The notes beneath the pieces were generated by a model. It was not told the origin of the DNA, made no database searches, and saw nothing but the letters and a program-made list of their open reading frames with translations. A stretch of DNA of 64,000 nt, from assembly GCF_004959765.1 (NCBI RefSeq), contig NZ_SJZD01000010.1:1118-65117 (forward strand), given 5' to 3'. The position numbers were made by a program, and so were the translations under genes. This stretch comes from Flavobacterium sp. H122 (lineage in GTDB: Bacteria; Bacteroidota; Bacteroidia; Flavobacteriales; Flavobacteriaceae). Below are positions 38,801 through 46,691 of this stretch, in pieces; position 1 is the stretch's first letter, and each line of letters starts with the position of its first letter.

Positions 38801-39326
38801 CAACTGGTAATAAAACCAATTCCCCTTTTGGCTTTGCATAGTTCATCATAGAAGCTTCTGCAAAATTATCCCATAAAAATTCAGTTGCTCCTGAATGAGC
38901 CATAGCTCTTTGTAAAGCGGCAGAAGCATTTAATGATGGATTAGTGTTTACATCCCCTATGTTGTAAAACTCTCCGTTCATTGAGTTTACTTTTCCATTT
39001 TTTGAGTGGATTGAATACGTAGCAAACTCAACTTTAATACCTTTATGAAATAGTTGGTATTTTTCATGAGTAAAGCCAAGCCCGTCTGCTTCCCCTTTAA
39101 TTTTAGAAAATTTTTGATTCTCTTTAAGCCCCAGTTGCTCTTTGAAGATTACACCGGCATCAGAACTTTTGTAATTTGCAGATTCTTTAAAGGCAATGAA
39201 AGCAGGAGTGCCATTGCCATTCTTTTCTTTTTTGCTTACCAGTTTATCTGTCTCCTGTGCAAAAGCAGATAGTGTAAACAAAGATAAAGCCATCACCGAA
39301 GCAACGCTTTGTAATTGTTTTTTCAT
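35880..39326 (-). CDS. Secreted M4 metalloprotease with two FN3-GEVED modules and T9SS domain
   Basis: Extracellular thermolysin-like protease of 1148 residues. A signal peptide (1-23, SAFAQ) and an FTP/PepSY propeptide (about 30-230) precede the M4 domain. That domain has HEIGH at 386-390, the glutamate ligand in GAMNEGFSDIWA and the histidine segment GVHTNSGVLNHWFY. After the catalytic domain (ends about 575) come FN3 (585-672), GEVED of the GRVQ type (677-818), FN3 (822-912), GEVED of the DYVALGG type (915-1053) and a T9SS sorting domain (about 1075-1148, SKKFSKK). The catalytic part matches the 26112-28133 paralogue. The C-terminal part matches the S8 protein. Confidence 0.95.
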   Translation of the reverse strand: MKKQLQSVASVMALSLFTLSAFAQETDKLVSKKEKNGNGTPAFIAFKESANYKSSDAGVIFKEQLGLKENQKFSKIKGEADGLGFTHEKYQLFHKGIKVEFATYSIHSKNGKVNSMNGEFYNIGDVNTNPSLNASAALQRAMAHSGATEFLWDNFAEASMMNYAKPKGELVLLPVDNTVKLAYKFDIYTSKPLSRGDVYVDAQSGQVLFYNATIKHLGEHSHGKNITKTNSLDLFKSPSIVVAANAATRYSGTQTIQTLLSGSSYILHDNTRGGGMQTYNMNKGTNYSSAVNFTDADNNWTAAEFNNTNKDNAALDAHWGAEKTYDYFSTVHSRNSYNNAGAKINSYVHYSSSYNNAYWDGSRMTYGDGSGTGGFNALTSLDVAAHEIGHAVCSYTADLAYQKESGAMNEGFSDIWAACVEFYAAPTKQPWLIGEDIEMRSGHVALRSMSNPNAEGQPDTYGGTYWINPNCTPTQSNDYCGVHTNSGVLNHWFYILSVGKSGTNDLGNAFNVTGITVDKAAKIAYRTEANYLSANSTFANARTYSIQSAVELYGAGSAEEIATTNAWYAVGVGTAYSGGSSDTTAPTAPTSLAASGTTSTSTNLSWTASTDNVGVTGYNIYSGTTLLGTVAGTTYTATGLTASTTYSFTVKAKDAAGNLSAASNAVSVTTAAATATYCASKGNSVADEYIGRVQVGSINNASTGGTGYTDFTSLSTNVTKGSTTAITVTPTWTGSSYAEGYAVWIDLNNDKDFDDAGELVWSKAASTTTPVSGSFTVPTTAVTGTTRMRVSMKYNAIPTQCEAFSYGEVEDYTVNLVAGSADTTAPTTPANLAASGTTSSSTTLSWTASTDNVGVTGYDVYQGSTLLATVASTSYTVTGLTASTAYSFSVKAKDAAGNVSASSNVVNVTTSGTTVTYCTSKGNSVADEYIDYVALGGIVNTTGANAGYGNFTNLVGNVPYGSNTITFSAGFTGSAYTEYWSVWIDYNQNGTFETTEKVTSGSSSSSGNLTGTFTVPTTALAGQTRMRVQMKYGSTSTACETFSYGEVEDYTVNIGSTAIAAIAAGDAISNESNVFDLVMYPNPAETILNVSMLDNRSASYKIFNLMGQSLKAGKLNQQEINVSDLASGMYILEVNDGQKSISKKFSKK
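36165..36860 (-). repeat. FN3-GEVED module, DYVALGG type (long M4 gene)
   Basis: Third copy of the DYVALGG-type unit, encoding the second FN3 and second GEVED domain of the long M4 protease. Similar at DNA and protein level to 28560-29250 and 31868-32560. Approximate boundaries. Confidence 0.8.
36885..37580 (-). repeat. FN3-GEVED module, GRVQ type (long M4 gene)
   Basis: Second copy of the GRVQ-type unit (WIDLNNDKDFDDAGELVW), matching 32585-33290 of the S8 gene in both order and sequence. Approximate boundaries. Confidence 0.8.
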
Positions 39327-39377
39327 AAAAATGTTTGGTTAGGTTAATAAATGTTTATCTGATTTTCTAAATCGTGG

Positions 39378-39411
39378 CGAATTTAATACTTTTTTTGTAA
39401 GTCTTTAACAA
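39378..39411 (-). promoter_or_regulatory. Promoter of the long M4 peptidase gene
   Basis: On the minus strand TTG at 39411-39409 within TTTTGTTAAAGACTTACAAA, a 23-base spacer and TAAATTCG at 39385-39378. The leader motif ATTAACCTAACC occupies 39348-39337, ten bases before the ATG. The whole stretch parallels the S8 gene upstream region. Confidence 0.55.
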
Positions 39412-39514
39412 AATTTTAAGCATTTAGAAACAATTCCTTAAAAATAATACAAAAACCTTGTCTTTATTGCTGTTAACAAATTTATTCTAATTTATTAAAA
39501 ATCAAATAATTAAA

Positions 39515-39542
39515 AAAGCGATAGGGAATTTCCTATCGCTTT
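39515..39542 (-). terminator. Terminator of the scoB operon
   Basis: Eleven-base perfect stem aaagcgatagg / cctatcgcttt with a six-base loop, 27 bases after the scoB stop on the minus strand and followed there by a T6 run (plus-strand A6). Confidence 0.85.
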
Positions 39543-39569
39543 GTTTATAAATCACTATGTTTTGATGAC

Positions 39570-40226
39570 TTAGAAAGCCATTTCAGGAATTTCACCTTCA
39601 ATTATCAAATCTGCTTCTGTAGCTTTGACAATATCTTCAACTGAAACGCCCGGTGCTCTTTCAAGCAATTTAAATCCTTTTGGCGTTATTTCTAAAACTG
39701 CCAATTCGGTCACTACTTTTTTCACGCAGCCAACCCCTGTCAATGGCAAAGTACATTTTTTAAGAATTTTAGATTCTCCGGCTTTATTAACATGCATCAT
39801 GGCCACAATGATATTCTCGGCAGAAGCAACTAAATCCATAGCTCCTCCCATTCCTTTCACCATTTTACCAGGAATTTTCCAGTTGGCTATGTCGCCGTTT
39901 TCTGAAACTTCCATTGCTCCCAGGATTGTCAAGTCAACTTTTTGAGCTCGGATCATTCCGAAACTAAATGCCGAGTCAAAAAAACTTGCTCCAGGCAATG
40001 TAGTAATAGTCTGTTTTCCTGCATTGATGATATCAGCATCTTCCTCTCCTTCAAACGGAAACGGTCCCATGCCCAAAACACCGTTTTCTGATTGAAACTC
40101 AACTGAAATATCTTCACGAACATAATTAGCTACCAGCGTAGGGATTCCAATTCCTAAATTCACATAGTAACCATCTTTAACTTCTTGTGCTATTCTTTTT
40201 GCAATTTCTTCTTTACCTAATGCCAT
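39570..40226 (-). CDS. scoB: 3-oxoacid CoA-transferase subunit B
   Basis: Beta chain of the enzyme that moves CoA between succinate and acetoacetate or related 3-oxoacids. The 218 residues begin MALGKEEIAKRIAQEVKDG. They carry the catalytic glutamate segment EFQSENGVLGMGPF (Glu near 51), GASFFDSAFSFGMIR and the C-terminal VTELAVLEITPKGF, typical of the subunit. It starts two bases after the scoA stop, so the pair is translationally linked. The run continues upstream into pbp1A, gldH and the PSP1 gene. Cytoplasmic; used in ketone-body or branched-acid metabolism. Confidence 0.95.
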   Translation of the reverse strand: MALGKEEIAKRIAQEVKDGYYVNLGIGIPTLVANYVREDISVEFQSENGVLGMGPFPFEGEEDADIINAGKQTITTLPGASFFDSAFSFGMIRAQKVDLTILGAMEVSENGDIANWKIPGKMVKGMGGAMDLVASAENIIVAMMHVNKAGESKILKKCTLPLTGVGCVKKVVTELAVLEITPKGFKLLERAPGVSVEDIVKATEADLIIEGEIPEMAF

Positions 40227-40228
40227 GA

Positions 40229-40930
40229 TTAACTTTTTTGTCTAACAGTACGTTGCTCAATTCTTTTTTCGAATTTCTCACCCTGAAAAATACGGTTTAT
40301 CATAATTCCGGGAATGTGAATTTCGTTAGGATCCAAAGTACCGGCCGGTACAAGTTCTTCAACCTCTGCAATGGTAATTTTAGCTGCTCCTGCCATAGGG
40401 GCATTAAAGTTTCTTGCTGTACCTTTAAAAATCAAGTTTCCTGCTTCGTCCCCTTTCCATGCTTTGACAATAGAAAAATCGGCTTTAAACGCATGTTCAA
40501 GTATGTGCATTTTACCATTGAACTCACGTACTTCTTTACCTTCGGCTACTTCGGTTCCATAACCTGCCGGTGTAAAAAATGCTGGAATTCCAGCCTGAGC
40601 CGCACGGCATTTTTCAGCCAATGTTCCCTGAGGAGTTAATTCCACTTCCAATTCACCTGAAAGCATTTGGCGTTCAAACTCGGCATTTTCTCCTACATAG
40701 GAAGAAATCATTTTTTTAATCTGACGCTTTTGCAATAAGAGTCCTAACCCAAAATCGTCAACACCTGCATTGTTTGATATACAGGTTAACTCTTTTACGC
40801 CTTTATTTACTAATTCGGCAATACTGTTTTCCGGAATTCCGCAAAGACCAAATCCCCCTAACATGATGGTCATTCCGTCCTGAATTCCTTCCAGTGCATC
40901 TTTTACGTTGTTTACTTTTCTTGAAATCAT
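40229..40930 (-). CDS. scoA: 3-oxoacid CoA-transferase subunit A
   Basis: Alpha chain partner of scoB, 233 residues. [13 protein letters not shown] near 25-37 is the glycine-rich CoA-binding segment. [14 protein letters not shown] and [16 protein letters not shown] are further family signatures, and the C-terminal [12 protein letters not shown] closes the domain. Both chains are complete, so a working heterodimer is expected. Its start follows the PBP1A stop by five bases. The link of this metabolic pair to envelope genes is positional only. Confidence 0.95.
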   Translation of the reverse strand: MISRKVNNVKDALEGIQDGMTIMLGGFGLCGIPENSIAELVNKGVKELTCISNNAGVDDFGLGLLLQKRQIKKMISSYVGENAEFERQMLSGELEVELTPQGTLAEKCRAAQAGIPAFFTPAGYGTEVAEGKEVREFNGKMHILEHAFKADFSIVKAWKGDEAGNLIFKGTARNFNAPMAGAAKITIAEVEELVPAGTLDPNEIHIPGIMINRIFQGEKFEKRIEQRTVRQKS

Positions 40931-40935
40931 TTTAT

Positions 40936-43269
40936 TTATAATCCAAATTCGTCTGTGTTTTGTTCTTCTTCGGGTTTAATAGCTGTAGAGTCTTTACTGA
41001 TACTGTCATTCTCCACCCGGGTATGAACCGGCGGCGTATAACAATCTACTTTTATACTAAGATTTTTTGGTTTTTCAAACGGTTCTTTGGACACATTTAA
41101 AGTAGGGTCGTTGTAACATTTTTTCATGAACAATCCCCAAATAGGCAATGCCATAGTTGCACCCTGACCGGCAGCCAGTGTTTTGAAATGCGCTGAACGG
41201 TCTTCATTTCCTACCCAAACACCTGCAGCTAAATTGGGCACCATTCCAATAAACCATCCGTCAGATTGGTTTTGAGATGTCCCTGTTTTACCGGCTATAG
41301 GGTTAGTAAACATGTAAGGATAACCTGTCACGCGGTTGTATTTCCAACCACCTCCCTGGGTACGTAATCTATCTCCTGAACCTGATTCAGTAACTCCTTC
41401 CAGAAGTTTTATCATTGCATACGATACATCTTTACTCAATACATCTTTTGATTCCAATTTTGGTTCAAAAATTACGTTACCGTTTTTGTCCTCTATTTTT
41501 GCAATAACCTGTGGTTTCAGATAAATACCCTGATTTGCAAAAGTACTGAAGGCAGCTACCATATCACGGACGGTAATATCAACCGCACCAAGCGCTATTG
41601 AAGGCTGTGACGGAATTTCAGTTTCCACACCTAATTTTCTCAATAAGGCGATAACCGCATCAGGTCCTGTCTTATCAATCAATTTTGCTGAAATTGTATT
41701 AACCGAATACGCCAATGCTCTTTTAAGCGTCATCATTCCTCTGTATTTACGGTCAGAGTTTCTAGGTTCCCAGTCTTCAGTCACATTATGTTTTCCTTTA
41801 CGAATCATGAAAGGTCCGTCGATAATAGTATCACATGGTGACATTCCCAACTGTTCTATAGCTGTTGCGTAAACAAAAGGTTTAAAAGTTGAACCTACCT
41901 GACGTGCCCCTAAACCTACGTGGTCGTACTGGAAATAACGATAGTCTATTCCGCCTACCCAAGCCTTAACATGACCGGTTTGCGGTTCCATAGCCATTAA
42001 GCCCGGCTGCAAAAAATGCTTGTAATAACGGATGGAATCATAAGGAGTCATTACTGTATCACGGTCGCCTTTCCATGTGAAAACCGTCATTTTGGTTTTA
42101 ATCTGGAAAGAAGCTTTTATTTCTTCCTCATCTTTACCGTTTTCCGATAAGATTCTCCAGCGCTCCGAATTGCGCATAGAGCGGTCCATTACTTTATCGA
42201 TTTCAGTTTGCGTTATATTTACAAACGGAGCGGTTTTATTATTTTTCTGTTCGATAAAAAATTCCTGCTGTAAGTTAGCCAAGTGCTCGCGCATAGCTTC
42301 TTCTGCATACACCTGCATACGGGAATCGATAGTTGTATAAATTTTTAATCCGTCAGAATAAATATTGTAATCAGAACCATCTTCTTTTTTGTTTTCTTCC
42401 ACCCATTTTTTCATATAATCACGCAGGTACTCACGGAAGTAAGTAGCGGTTCCTTCATTATATTTTTCCGGGGTGAATGTTAATTTAAGCGGTTTTGCCT
42501 GATAATTTTCTTTTTGTGTAGTCGTCAGGAATCCGTTTTTCTCCATTTGTTTTAAGACCACATTACGGCGTTCTTTTACTTTTTCCTCACGGCGTAACGG
42601 ATTAAACAAAGACGGGTTTTTGAGCATTCCCACTAACATTGCCGCTTCATCTACTGTCAGGTTTTTAGGTTCTTTGGCAAAATAAACTTTTGCTGCCGAA
42701 CGGATTCCTACAGCAGTATTGATAAAATCGGCTTTATTCAAATACATTGCAATGATTTCATTTTTCGTGTACTGGCGTTCTAAACGAATTGCGATGATCC
42801 ATTCTTTTGCTTTTTGTACGATACGGAATGGTAAAAAGCGTGATCCTTCCCCGTGAAATAAAAGTTTCGCCAGCTGCTGGCTAAGGGTACTCGCTCCGCC
42901 GCTTGTTCCTGCACTTAAAACCGCTCTCATGGTTCCCCTGCCGTCGATTCCCGAGTGCTCGTAAAAACGTTCATCTTCTGTTGCCACTAAAGCATTTACA
43001 AGATGTTTAGGCAGATCCTCATAATCAACAGGAGTTCTGTTTTCATTAAAAAACTTTCCGATTACAACACCATCAGAAGATATAATCTCAGTAGCTAAAT
43101 TTGATTCAGGGTTTTCTAATTCAGAAAAAGAAGGCATTGACCCAAAAAGGCCCCATGAAGCCAAAAGGAAAAACAAAAGCACGCCTCCAAAAGCATACAT
43201 AAAGTATTTCCAGAACTTTTTCACATAAGGCGAAAAATCAGATTTTTTAGTATTTAATTTTTGTGCCAT
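40936..43269 (-). CDS. Penicillin-binding protein 1A (bifunctional glycosyltransferase/transpeptidase)
   Basis: Class A PBP that polymerises and cross-links peptidoglycan. It has 777 residues with one membrane helix (about 20-45). The GT51 domain (about 60-240) shows [29 protein letters not shown] and the [10 protein letters not shown] region. The transpeptidase domain has the serine of STFKP, YSVNT and [13 protein letters not shown] in order, so it is complete. The C-terminal tail is low-complexity ([17 protein letters not shown]). It sits two bases after gldH and five before scoA, so it is cotranscribed. Periplasmic catalytic domains. Confidence 0.95.
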   Translation of the reverse strand: MAQKLNTKKSDFSPYVKKFWKYFMYAFGGVLLFFLLASWGLFGSMPSFSELENPESNLATEIISSDGVVIGKFFNENRTPVDYEDLPKHLVNALVATEDERFYEHSGIDGRGTMRAVLSAGTSGGASTLSQQLAKLLFHGEGSRFLPFRIVQKAKEWIIAIRLERQYTKNEIIAMYLNKADFINTAVGIRSAAKVYFAKEPKNLTVDEAAMLVGMLKNPSLFNPLRREEKVKERRNVVLKQMEKNGFLTTTQKENYQAKPLKLTFTPEKYNEGTATYFREYLRDYMKKWVEENKKEDGSDYNIYSDGLKIYTTIDSRMQVYAEEAMREHLANLQQEFFIEQKNNKTAPFVNITQTEIDKVMDRSMRNSERWRILSENGKDEEEIKASFQIKTKMTVFTWKGDRDTVMTPYDSIRYYKHFLQPGLMAMEPQTGHVKAWVGGIDYRYFQYDHVGLGARQVGSTFKPFVYATAIEQLGMSPCDTIIDGPFMIRKGKHNVTEDWEPRNSDRKYRGMMTLKRALAYSVNTISAKLIDKTGPDAVIALLRKLGVETEIPSQPSIALGAVDITVRDMVAAFSTFANQGIYLKPQVIAKIEDKNGNVIFEPKLESKDVLSKDVSYAMIKLLEGVTESGSGDRLRTQGGGWKYNRVTGYPYMFTNPIAGKTGTSQNQSDGWFIGMVPNLAAGVWVGNEDRSAHFKTLAAGQGATMALPIWGLFMKKCYNDPTLNVSKEPFEKPKNLSIKVDCYTPPVHTRVENDSISKDSTAIKPEEEQNTDEFGL

Positions 43270-43271
43270 AA

Positions 43272-43775
43272 TTATTTACTTTCTTTGATTGATTCAATTC
43301 TAAATCCTAATTCTGTAACTCCGTTCAACACTTCAACACCCTTAATCTTTCCGTTTTGTCTTACCGCCTGCTGGATACTTACTTTATATTTTCCTTTTTG
43401 AGGAAACTTATAGTTTTCTTTGTACCAAAGCTTGCTTTCCTTAACATCTGAAAAACCTTCACCCATGAGTGTCCCGTCAGGATTTGCCATTTGATATTCC
43501 AAAGTATCTACCAGAATTTTACCTTTAGGTTGTTCCAATTTTACAATTAAAAACAAATTGCTGAATTCATAATCATCATTGTTTCTGATATTAATGAACA
43601 TGTTTAAAGGTTTTACCGAAGCTTCCTGTTCAAATTCAAAACTTACCGCTTCTTTTTTAGGCCATCCATTGTCAAAAGTTTTGTACTGATCAAAAACCTG
43701 TGAATCATCACAGGAAATAAGACACAATGAAGTCGCTGTAAATAAAAAACTATTTTTTAAAATCTTTTTTATCAT
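43272..43775 (-). CDS. gldH: Gliding motility lipoprotein GldH
   Basis: Lipoprotein required for gliding in Flavobacterium johnsoniae. The chosen 167-residue form begins MIKKILKNSFLFTATSLCLISC. The lipobox LISC ends at Cys22. The ORF extends 45 residues further upstream in a lysine-rich stretch that is the 3' end of the PSP1 gene in another frame, so the ATG at 43775 is preferred. The mature part holds a beta-sandwich-like region with VFDQYKTFDNGWPK and KLWYKENYKFPQKGKYKVSIQQA, characteristic of GldH. It overlaps the upstream gene by 26 bases. It is anchored in an envelope membrane, and its presence fits the T9SS cargo in this window. Confidence 0.92.
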   Translation of the reverse strand: MIKKILKNSFLFTATSLCLISCDDSQVFDQYKTFDNGWPKKEAVSFEFEQEASVKPLNMFINIRNNDDYEFSNLFLIVKLEQPKGKILVDTLEYQMANPDGTLMGEGFSDVKESKLWYKENYKFPQKGKYKVSIQQAVRQNGKIKGVEVLNGVTELGFRIESIKESK

Positions 43776-44991
43776 TTTTATTTTTGAACCTGTTGGGTTT
43801 ATTTTTTGGCTTATTGTTTTCCGGTTTTGGAGCTGGTGCTGTTTCGTTGTTTTCAACAGCCAGTTTTGGTTTTTTCTTTTTGGGCTTATTTTTCTTTTTG
43901 GGCTGATCAAAACGGGTTAAACTATCCTGACCCATAGCATTCTGGAATGTTTTTTCAACTTCTCCTTTATCTTCTTCAAATGCAAAATCTTCTAAAGAAG
44001 CAACCTTTTTCCCTTGCTTGTTTAATGCGAGTATTTCTTTTACTTCATTTACCTTAAGTACATGCCACACAGCATTATTGCCTATATAAGCAAACCACAT
44101 TAATTCCTTGAAAATATCTACTTTCTGACAGATTGCCTCACCTTTTTCGGTATGCAGTTTTGTCTCCATGTCCGGAAAGTCCTTCAAGGCATCCATGTAA
44201 GTATCCAATTCATAATTCAAACAGCATTTTAACTTACCGCATTGTCCCGCTAATTTTTGAGGATTTAATGACAGTTGCTGATAACGGGCTGCTGCCGTAT
44301 TTACACTTCTGAAATCTGTCAGCCAAGTGGAACAGCATAACTCACGTCCGCATGAACCTATACCGCCTAAACGGGCCGCTTCCTGACGGAAACCAACCTG
44401 TTTCATTTCGATACGGATCTTAAATTCAGATGCGTAATCTTTAATTAACTGACGGAAATCCACCCGGTCATTTGCCGTGTAGTAAAATGTAGCTTTTGAA
44501 GCGTCGCCTTGAAATTCTATATCTGAAATTTTCATTTCAAGATTCAAAGCAATTGCCAATTCACGTGCTCGAACCTTCATGGGTTCTTCCCTGTCACGCG
44601 CCTCGCTCCAGATATCAATGTCTTTTTGTGATGCTTTGCGGTAAATTTTAAGTACTTCACCTTCAGGATTTACCCCTTTCTTTTTCATTTGTACTTTAAC
44701 CAGTTCTCCTGTTAAAGTTACAATCCCTACATCATGCCCCGGAGAAGCTTCAACTGCAACAATATCTCCTATGCTCAGAGTCATTTTTTCAGTATTTCTG
44801 AAAAACTCTTTTCTGCCATTTTTGAAACGTACTTCAACACAGTCAAAAGGTGCCTGGCCTCCTGGTAATGACATATTTGCCAACCAGTCGAAAACTGTTA
44901 ATTTGTTGCAGCTATCGGTGCCGCAAGTCCCATTATTTTTACACCCCTTAGGCGCTCCGCCGGTCGAGGTTGAACAACTATTACATGCCAT
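43750..44991 (-). CDS. PSP1 domain protein (RicT-like) with Cys-rich N-terminus and basic tail
   Basis: PSP1/RicT family protein of 413 residues. The PSP1 core (about 55-330) shows CGRELCCSTW and QCGKLKCCLNYE, the cysteine-bearing segments of this family. RicT of Bacillus binds Fe-S clusters with RicA and RicF and acts with RNase Y. The N-terminus MACNSCSTSTGG...CKNNGTCGTDSC contains six clustered cysteines, and the C-terminus is lysine/proline-rich (KKNKPKKKKPK), suggesting RNA contact. The ATG at 44991 is preferred to one eight codons earlier. gldH starts inside its 3' end. Partners RicA and RicF are not visible. Confidence 0.9.
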   Translation of the reverse strand: MACNSCSTSTGGAPKGCKNNGTCGTDSCNKLTVFDWLANMSLPGGQAPFDCVEVRFKNGRKEFFRNTEKMTLSIGDIVAVEASPGHDVGIVTLTGELVKVQMKKKGVNPEGEVLKIYRKASQKDIDIWSEARDREEPMKVRARELAIALNLEMKISDIEFQGDASKATFYYTANDRVDFRQLIKDYASEFKIRIEMKQVGFRQEAARLGGIGSCGRELCCSTWLTDFRSVNTAAARYQQLSLNPQKLAGQCGKLKCCLNYELDTYMDALKDFPDMETKLHTEKGEAICQKVDIFKELMWFAYIGNNAVWHVLKVNEVKEILALNKQGKKVASLEDFAFEEDKGEVEKTFQNAMGQDSLTRFDQPKKKNKPKKKKPKLAVENNETAPAPKPENNKPKNKPNRFKNKNDKKDFKK

Positions 44992-45015
44992 AACTTGAAT
45001 ATATATATTGGTCAT

Positions 45016-45031
45016 CCCGTGAAATCACGGG
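45016..45031 (-). other. Perfect hairpin in the leader of the PSP1-gldH operon
   Basis: cccgtg / cacggg with an AAAT loop, a GC-rich island in AT-rich DNA, 25 bases upstream of the PSP1 start and downstream of a -7-like box. There is no U run, so it is not a classical terminator. A leader regulatory role is speculative. Confidence 0.4.
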
Positions 45032-45059
45032 ACTACTACTGCCAATTTAGTTTAGAGCG

Positions 45060-45067
45060 TAAAGATA
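45060..45067 (-). promoter_or_regulatory. Candidate -7 box of the PSP1-gldH-pbp-sco operon
   Basis: On the minus strand TATCTTTA, one mismatch to TAnnTTTG. A TTG lies only 15 bases further upstream, so the match is weak. Confidence 0.3.
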
Positions 45068-45168
45068 CATATTTTTAAATTCCAAATCCTAAAAAACAAA
45101 TTCCAAAAAAGTGTTTCCAAACAACCGGAAACAATTAATTTCAAATGCATTTTTCTTAAAAAGAAAAA

Positions 45169-45195
45169 ACCCGTTACATATAAAACGCAACAGGT
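45169..45195 (-). terminator. Terminator of the trhO-trhP-ferredoxin operon
   Basis: In minus-strand RNA ACCUGUUGC pairs with GUAACGGGU (two G-U pairs) around a nine-base loop, followed by U6. It lies 24 bases after the ferredoxin stop. Pairing is better on this strand than on the other. Confidence 0.75.
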
Positions 45196-45218
45196 CTAAT
45201 ATAAATTATTCTTTCTGA

Positions 45219-45449
45219 TTAAATTTCTTTGACAGAAATAATATGTACCGGACATGCTTTTTGAGCCAATTCACATGCCTCGAAAATAGTATGGTCGTGT
45301 GACTTTAAAGTATGAAATCCTTTAGTATCGATTGCTTTTATCAAAACAGATTTTCCGTCTTTTTTTGACATTTGAAACTGAGCAGGCGCAAATTCCACAC
45401 AATAATTACACCCAATACATTTGTCTCTTTGTAAAGTAACAATTACCAT
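45219..45449 (-). CDS. Small ferredoxin, probably one [4Fe-4S] cluster
   Basis: The 76-residue electron carrier has CIGCNYCVEFAP near 13-24 and a final cysteine in AQKACPVHII near 67, enough for one [4Fe-4S] cluster. An extra cysteine lies in FEACELAQ. The second cluster motif of two-cluster ferredoxins is absent. Its ATG overlaps the last base of the U32 gene stop, so it is the third gene of a tight operon with trhO and trhP. The natural inference is that it supplies electrons to, or services the Fe-S cluster of, the U32 hydroxylase. Confidence 0.88.
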   Translation of the reverse strand: MVIVTLQRDKCIGCNYCVEFAPAQFQMSKKDGKSVLIKAIDTKGFHTLKSHDHTIFEACELAQKACPVHIISVKEI

Positions 45450-46690
45450 TACGCCTCTACAATTTTATATAATTTGTCGGACAAACGGATTCTGAAAGGT
45501 AATTTAAAAGTACAGCTGTCTCCTCTGCCGGCTTTTTCAGAAACTTCATCATTAACATACATTTCGTCAATCACCATTTCCTGTGCTCCGGTACTTGGTC
45601 CTGTGATCAAAATTTTGTCTCCTTTTTTAATATCGTAGGCTTCAATTTTAAATTCGCCAATATTCGCTTTTGGAAAAAAATGAACTCCTTTACCTACATA
45701 TACTTTCTTTTGGGTAGCATTGCTTCCAGAGTCTTTACTCCATTCCCCCAGTTTTTGTCCAAGATAGTAACCACTCCAAAATCCGCGGTTGTAAACCGTT
45801 TCAAGATCAGACATCCATTGTGTTATTTTTTCTTTTGAAAAAGTACCATCGTAATAGGAATCTATAGCATCTCGATATGTTTTTGTCACGGTGGCCACAT
45901 ATTCAGGAGCGCGTCCGCGGCCTTCCAGCTTTAGTACTTTGATACCCGAATCAATCACTTGATCCAGAAAATCAATCGTACATAAATCTTTTGGCGACAT
46001 CATGTATTCGTTGTCTATTTCAATTTCAAAACCTGATTCCTGGTCGATTACTGTGTATTTTTTCCGGCAGTTCTGTTTACAGGCACCACGGTTTGCAGAT
46101 GAATTATGCGAATGCAGACTCAAGTAACATTTCCCTGAAACCGCCATACACAATGCTCCATGACCAAAAATTTCTATTTCAACTGGATTACCACTTGGTC
46201 CTTTGATTTGTTCTTTCTCTATCAACTCGGTTATTTTCTTTACCTGACGTAAGCTGAGTTCACGCGATAACACGATGGTATCCGCGAACATTGCGTAGAA
46301 TTTAACCGTTTCAATATTGGTCACATTCAACTGAGTTGAAATATGCACTTCCAAGCCAATCGTCCGCGCGGCCATAATCACTGCCTGATCCGAAGCAATC
46401 ACTGCAGTAATATTAGCTTCTTTGGCTTTGTTTAAAAGTGTTTTTACTATTGATAAATCATGATCGTAAATAATCGTGTTCAATGTTAAATAGGTTCTAA
46501 CATTTTTTTGCTGACAACGATTGGCAATTTCAGGTAAATCGTCTATTGTAAAATTTACCGATGCACGGGCACGCATGTTTAATTGCTCTACCCCGAAATA
46601 AACCGAATCACAACCATTATCAAGAGCTGCCTGCAAAGATTCAAAATTTCCTGCAGGAGCCATCAGTTCAATTTTTCCTGTGGCAGTCAT
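45449..46690 (-). CDS. trhP: U32 family protein, probable tRNA U34 hydroxylase TrhP
   Basis: U32 proteins were named peptidases, but TrhP (YegQ) makes 5-hydroxyuridine at position 34 of tRNA with prephenate as a cofactor. The 413 residues start with MAPAGNFESLQAALDNGCD. The Fe-S and tRNA-site region has EIFGHGALCMAVSGKCYLS followed by SANRGACKQNCRKKY with its clustered cysteines, and KLEGRGRAPEYVATVTK. The C-terminal 85 residues form the U32 C-terminal domain (VYVGKGVHFFPKANIGEF ... RLSDKLYKIV). A U32 relative, RlhA, hydroxylates rRNA instead. TrhP is preferred because trhO adjoins one base away. Cytoplasmic. Confidence 0.85.
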   Translation of the reverse strand: MTATGKIELMAPAGNFESLQAALDNGCDSVYFGVEQLNMRARASVNFTIDDLPEIANRCQQKNVRTYLTLNTIIYDHDLSIVKTLLNKAKEANITAVIASDQAVIMAARTIGLEVHISTQLNVTNIETVKFYAMFADTIVLSRELSLRQVKKITELIEKEQIKGPSGNPVEIEIFGHGALCMAVSGKCYLSLHSHNSSANRGACKQNCRKKYTVIDQESGFEIEIDNEYMMSPKDLCTIDFLDQVIDSGIKVLKLEGRGRAPEYVATVTKTYRDAIDSYYDGTFSKEKITQWMSDLETVYNRGFWSGYYLGQKLGEWSKDSGSNATQKKVYVGKGVHFFPKANIGEFKIEAYDIKKGDKILITGPSTGAQEMVIDEMYVNDEVSEKAGRGDSCTFKLPFRIRLSDKLYKIVEA

Positions 46691-46691
46691 T

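Noticed and set aside
43776..43910. Longer GldH start at 43910
   Set aside because: The added Lys-rich stretch is the PSP1 gene read in another frame; the lipobox fits only the shorter form.
45449..46690. U32 protein as a collagenase or peptidase
   Set aside because: The family name is historical; cysteine pattern and trhO neighbour point to RNA hydroxylation.
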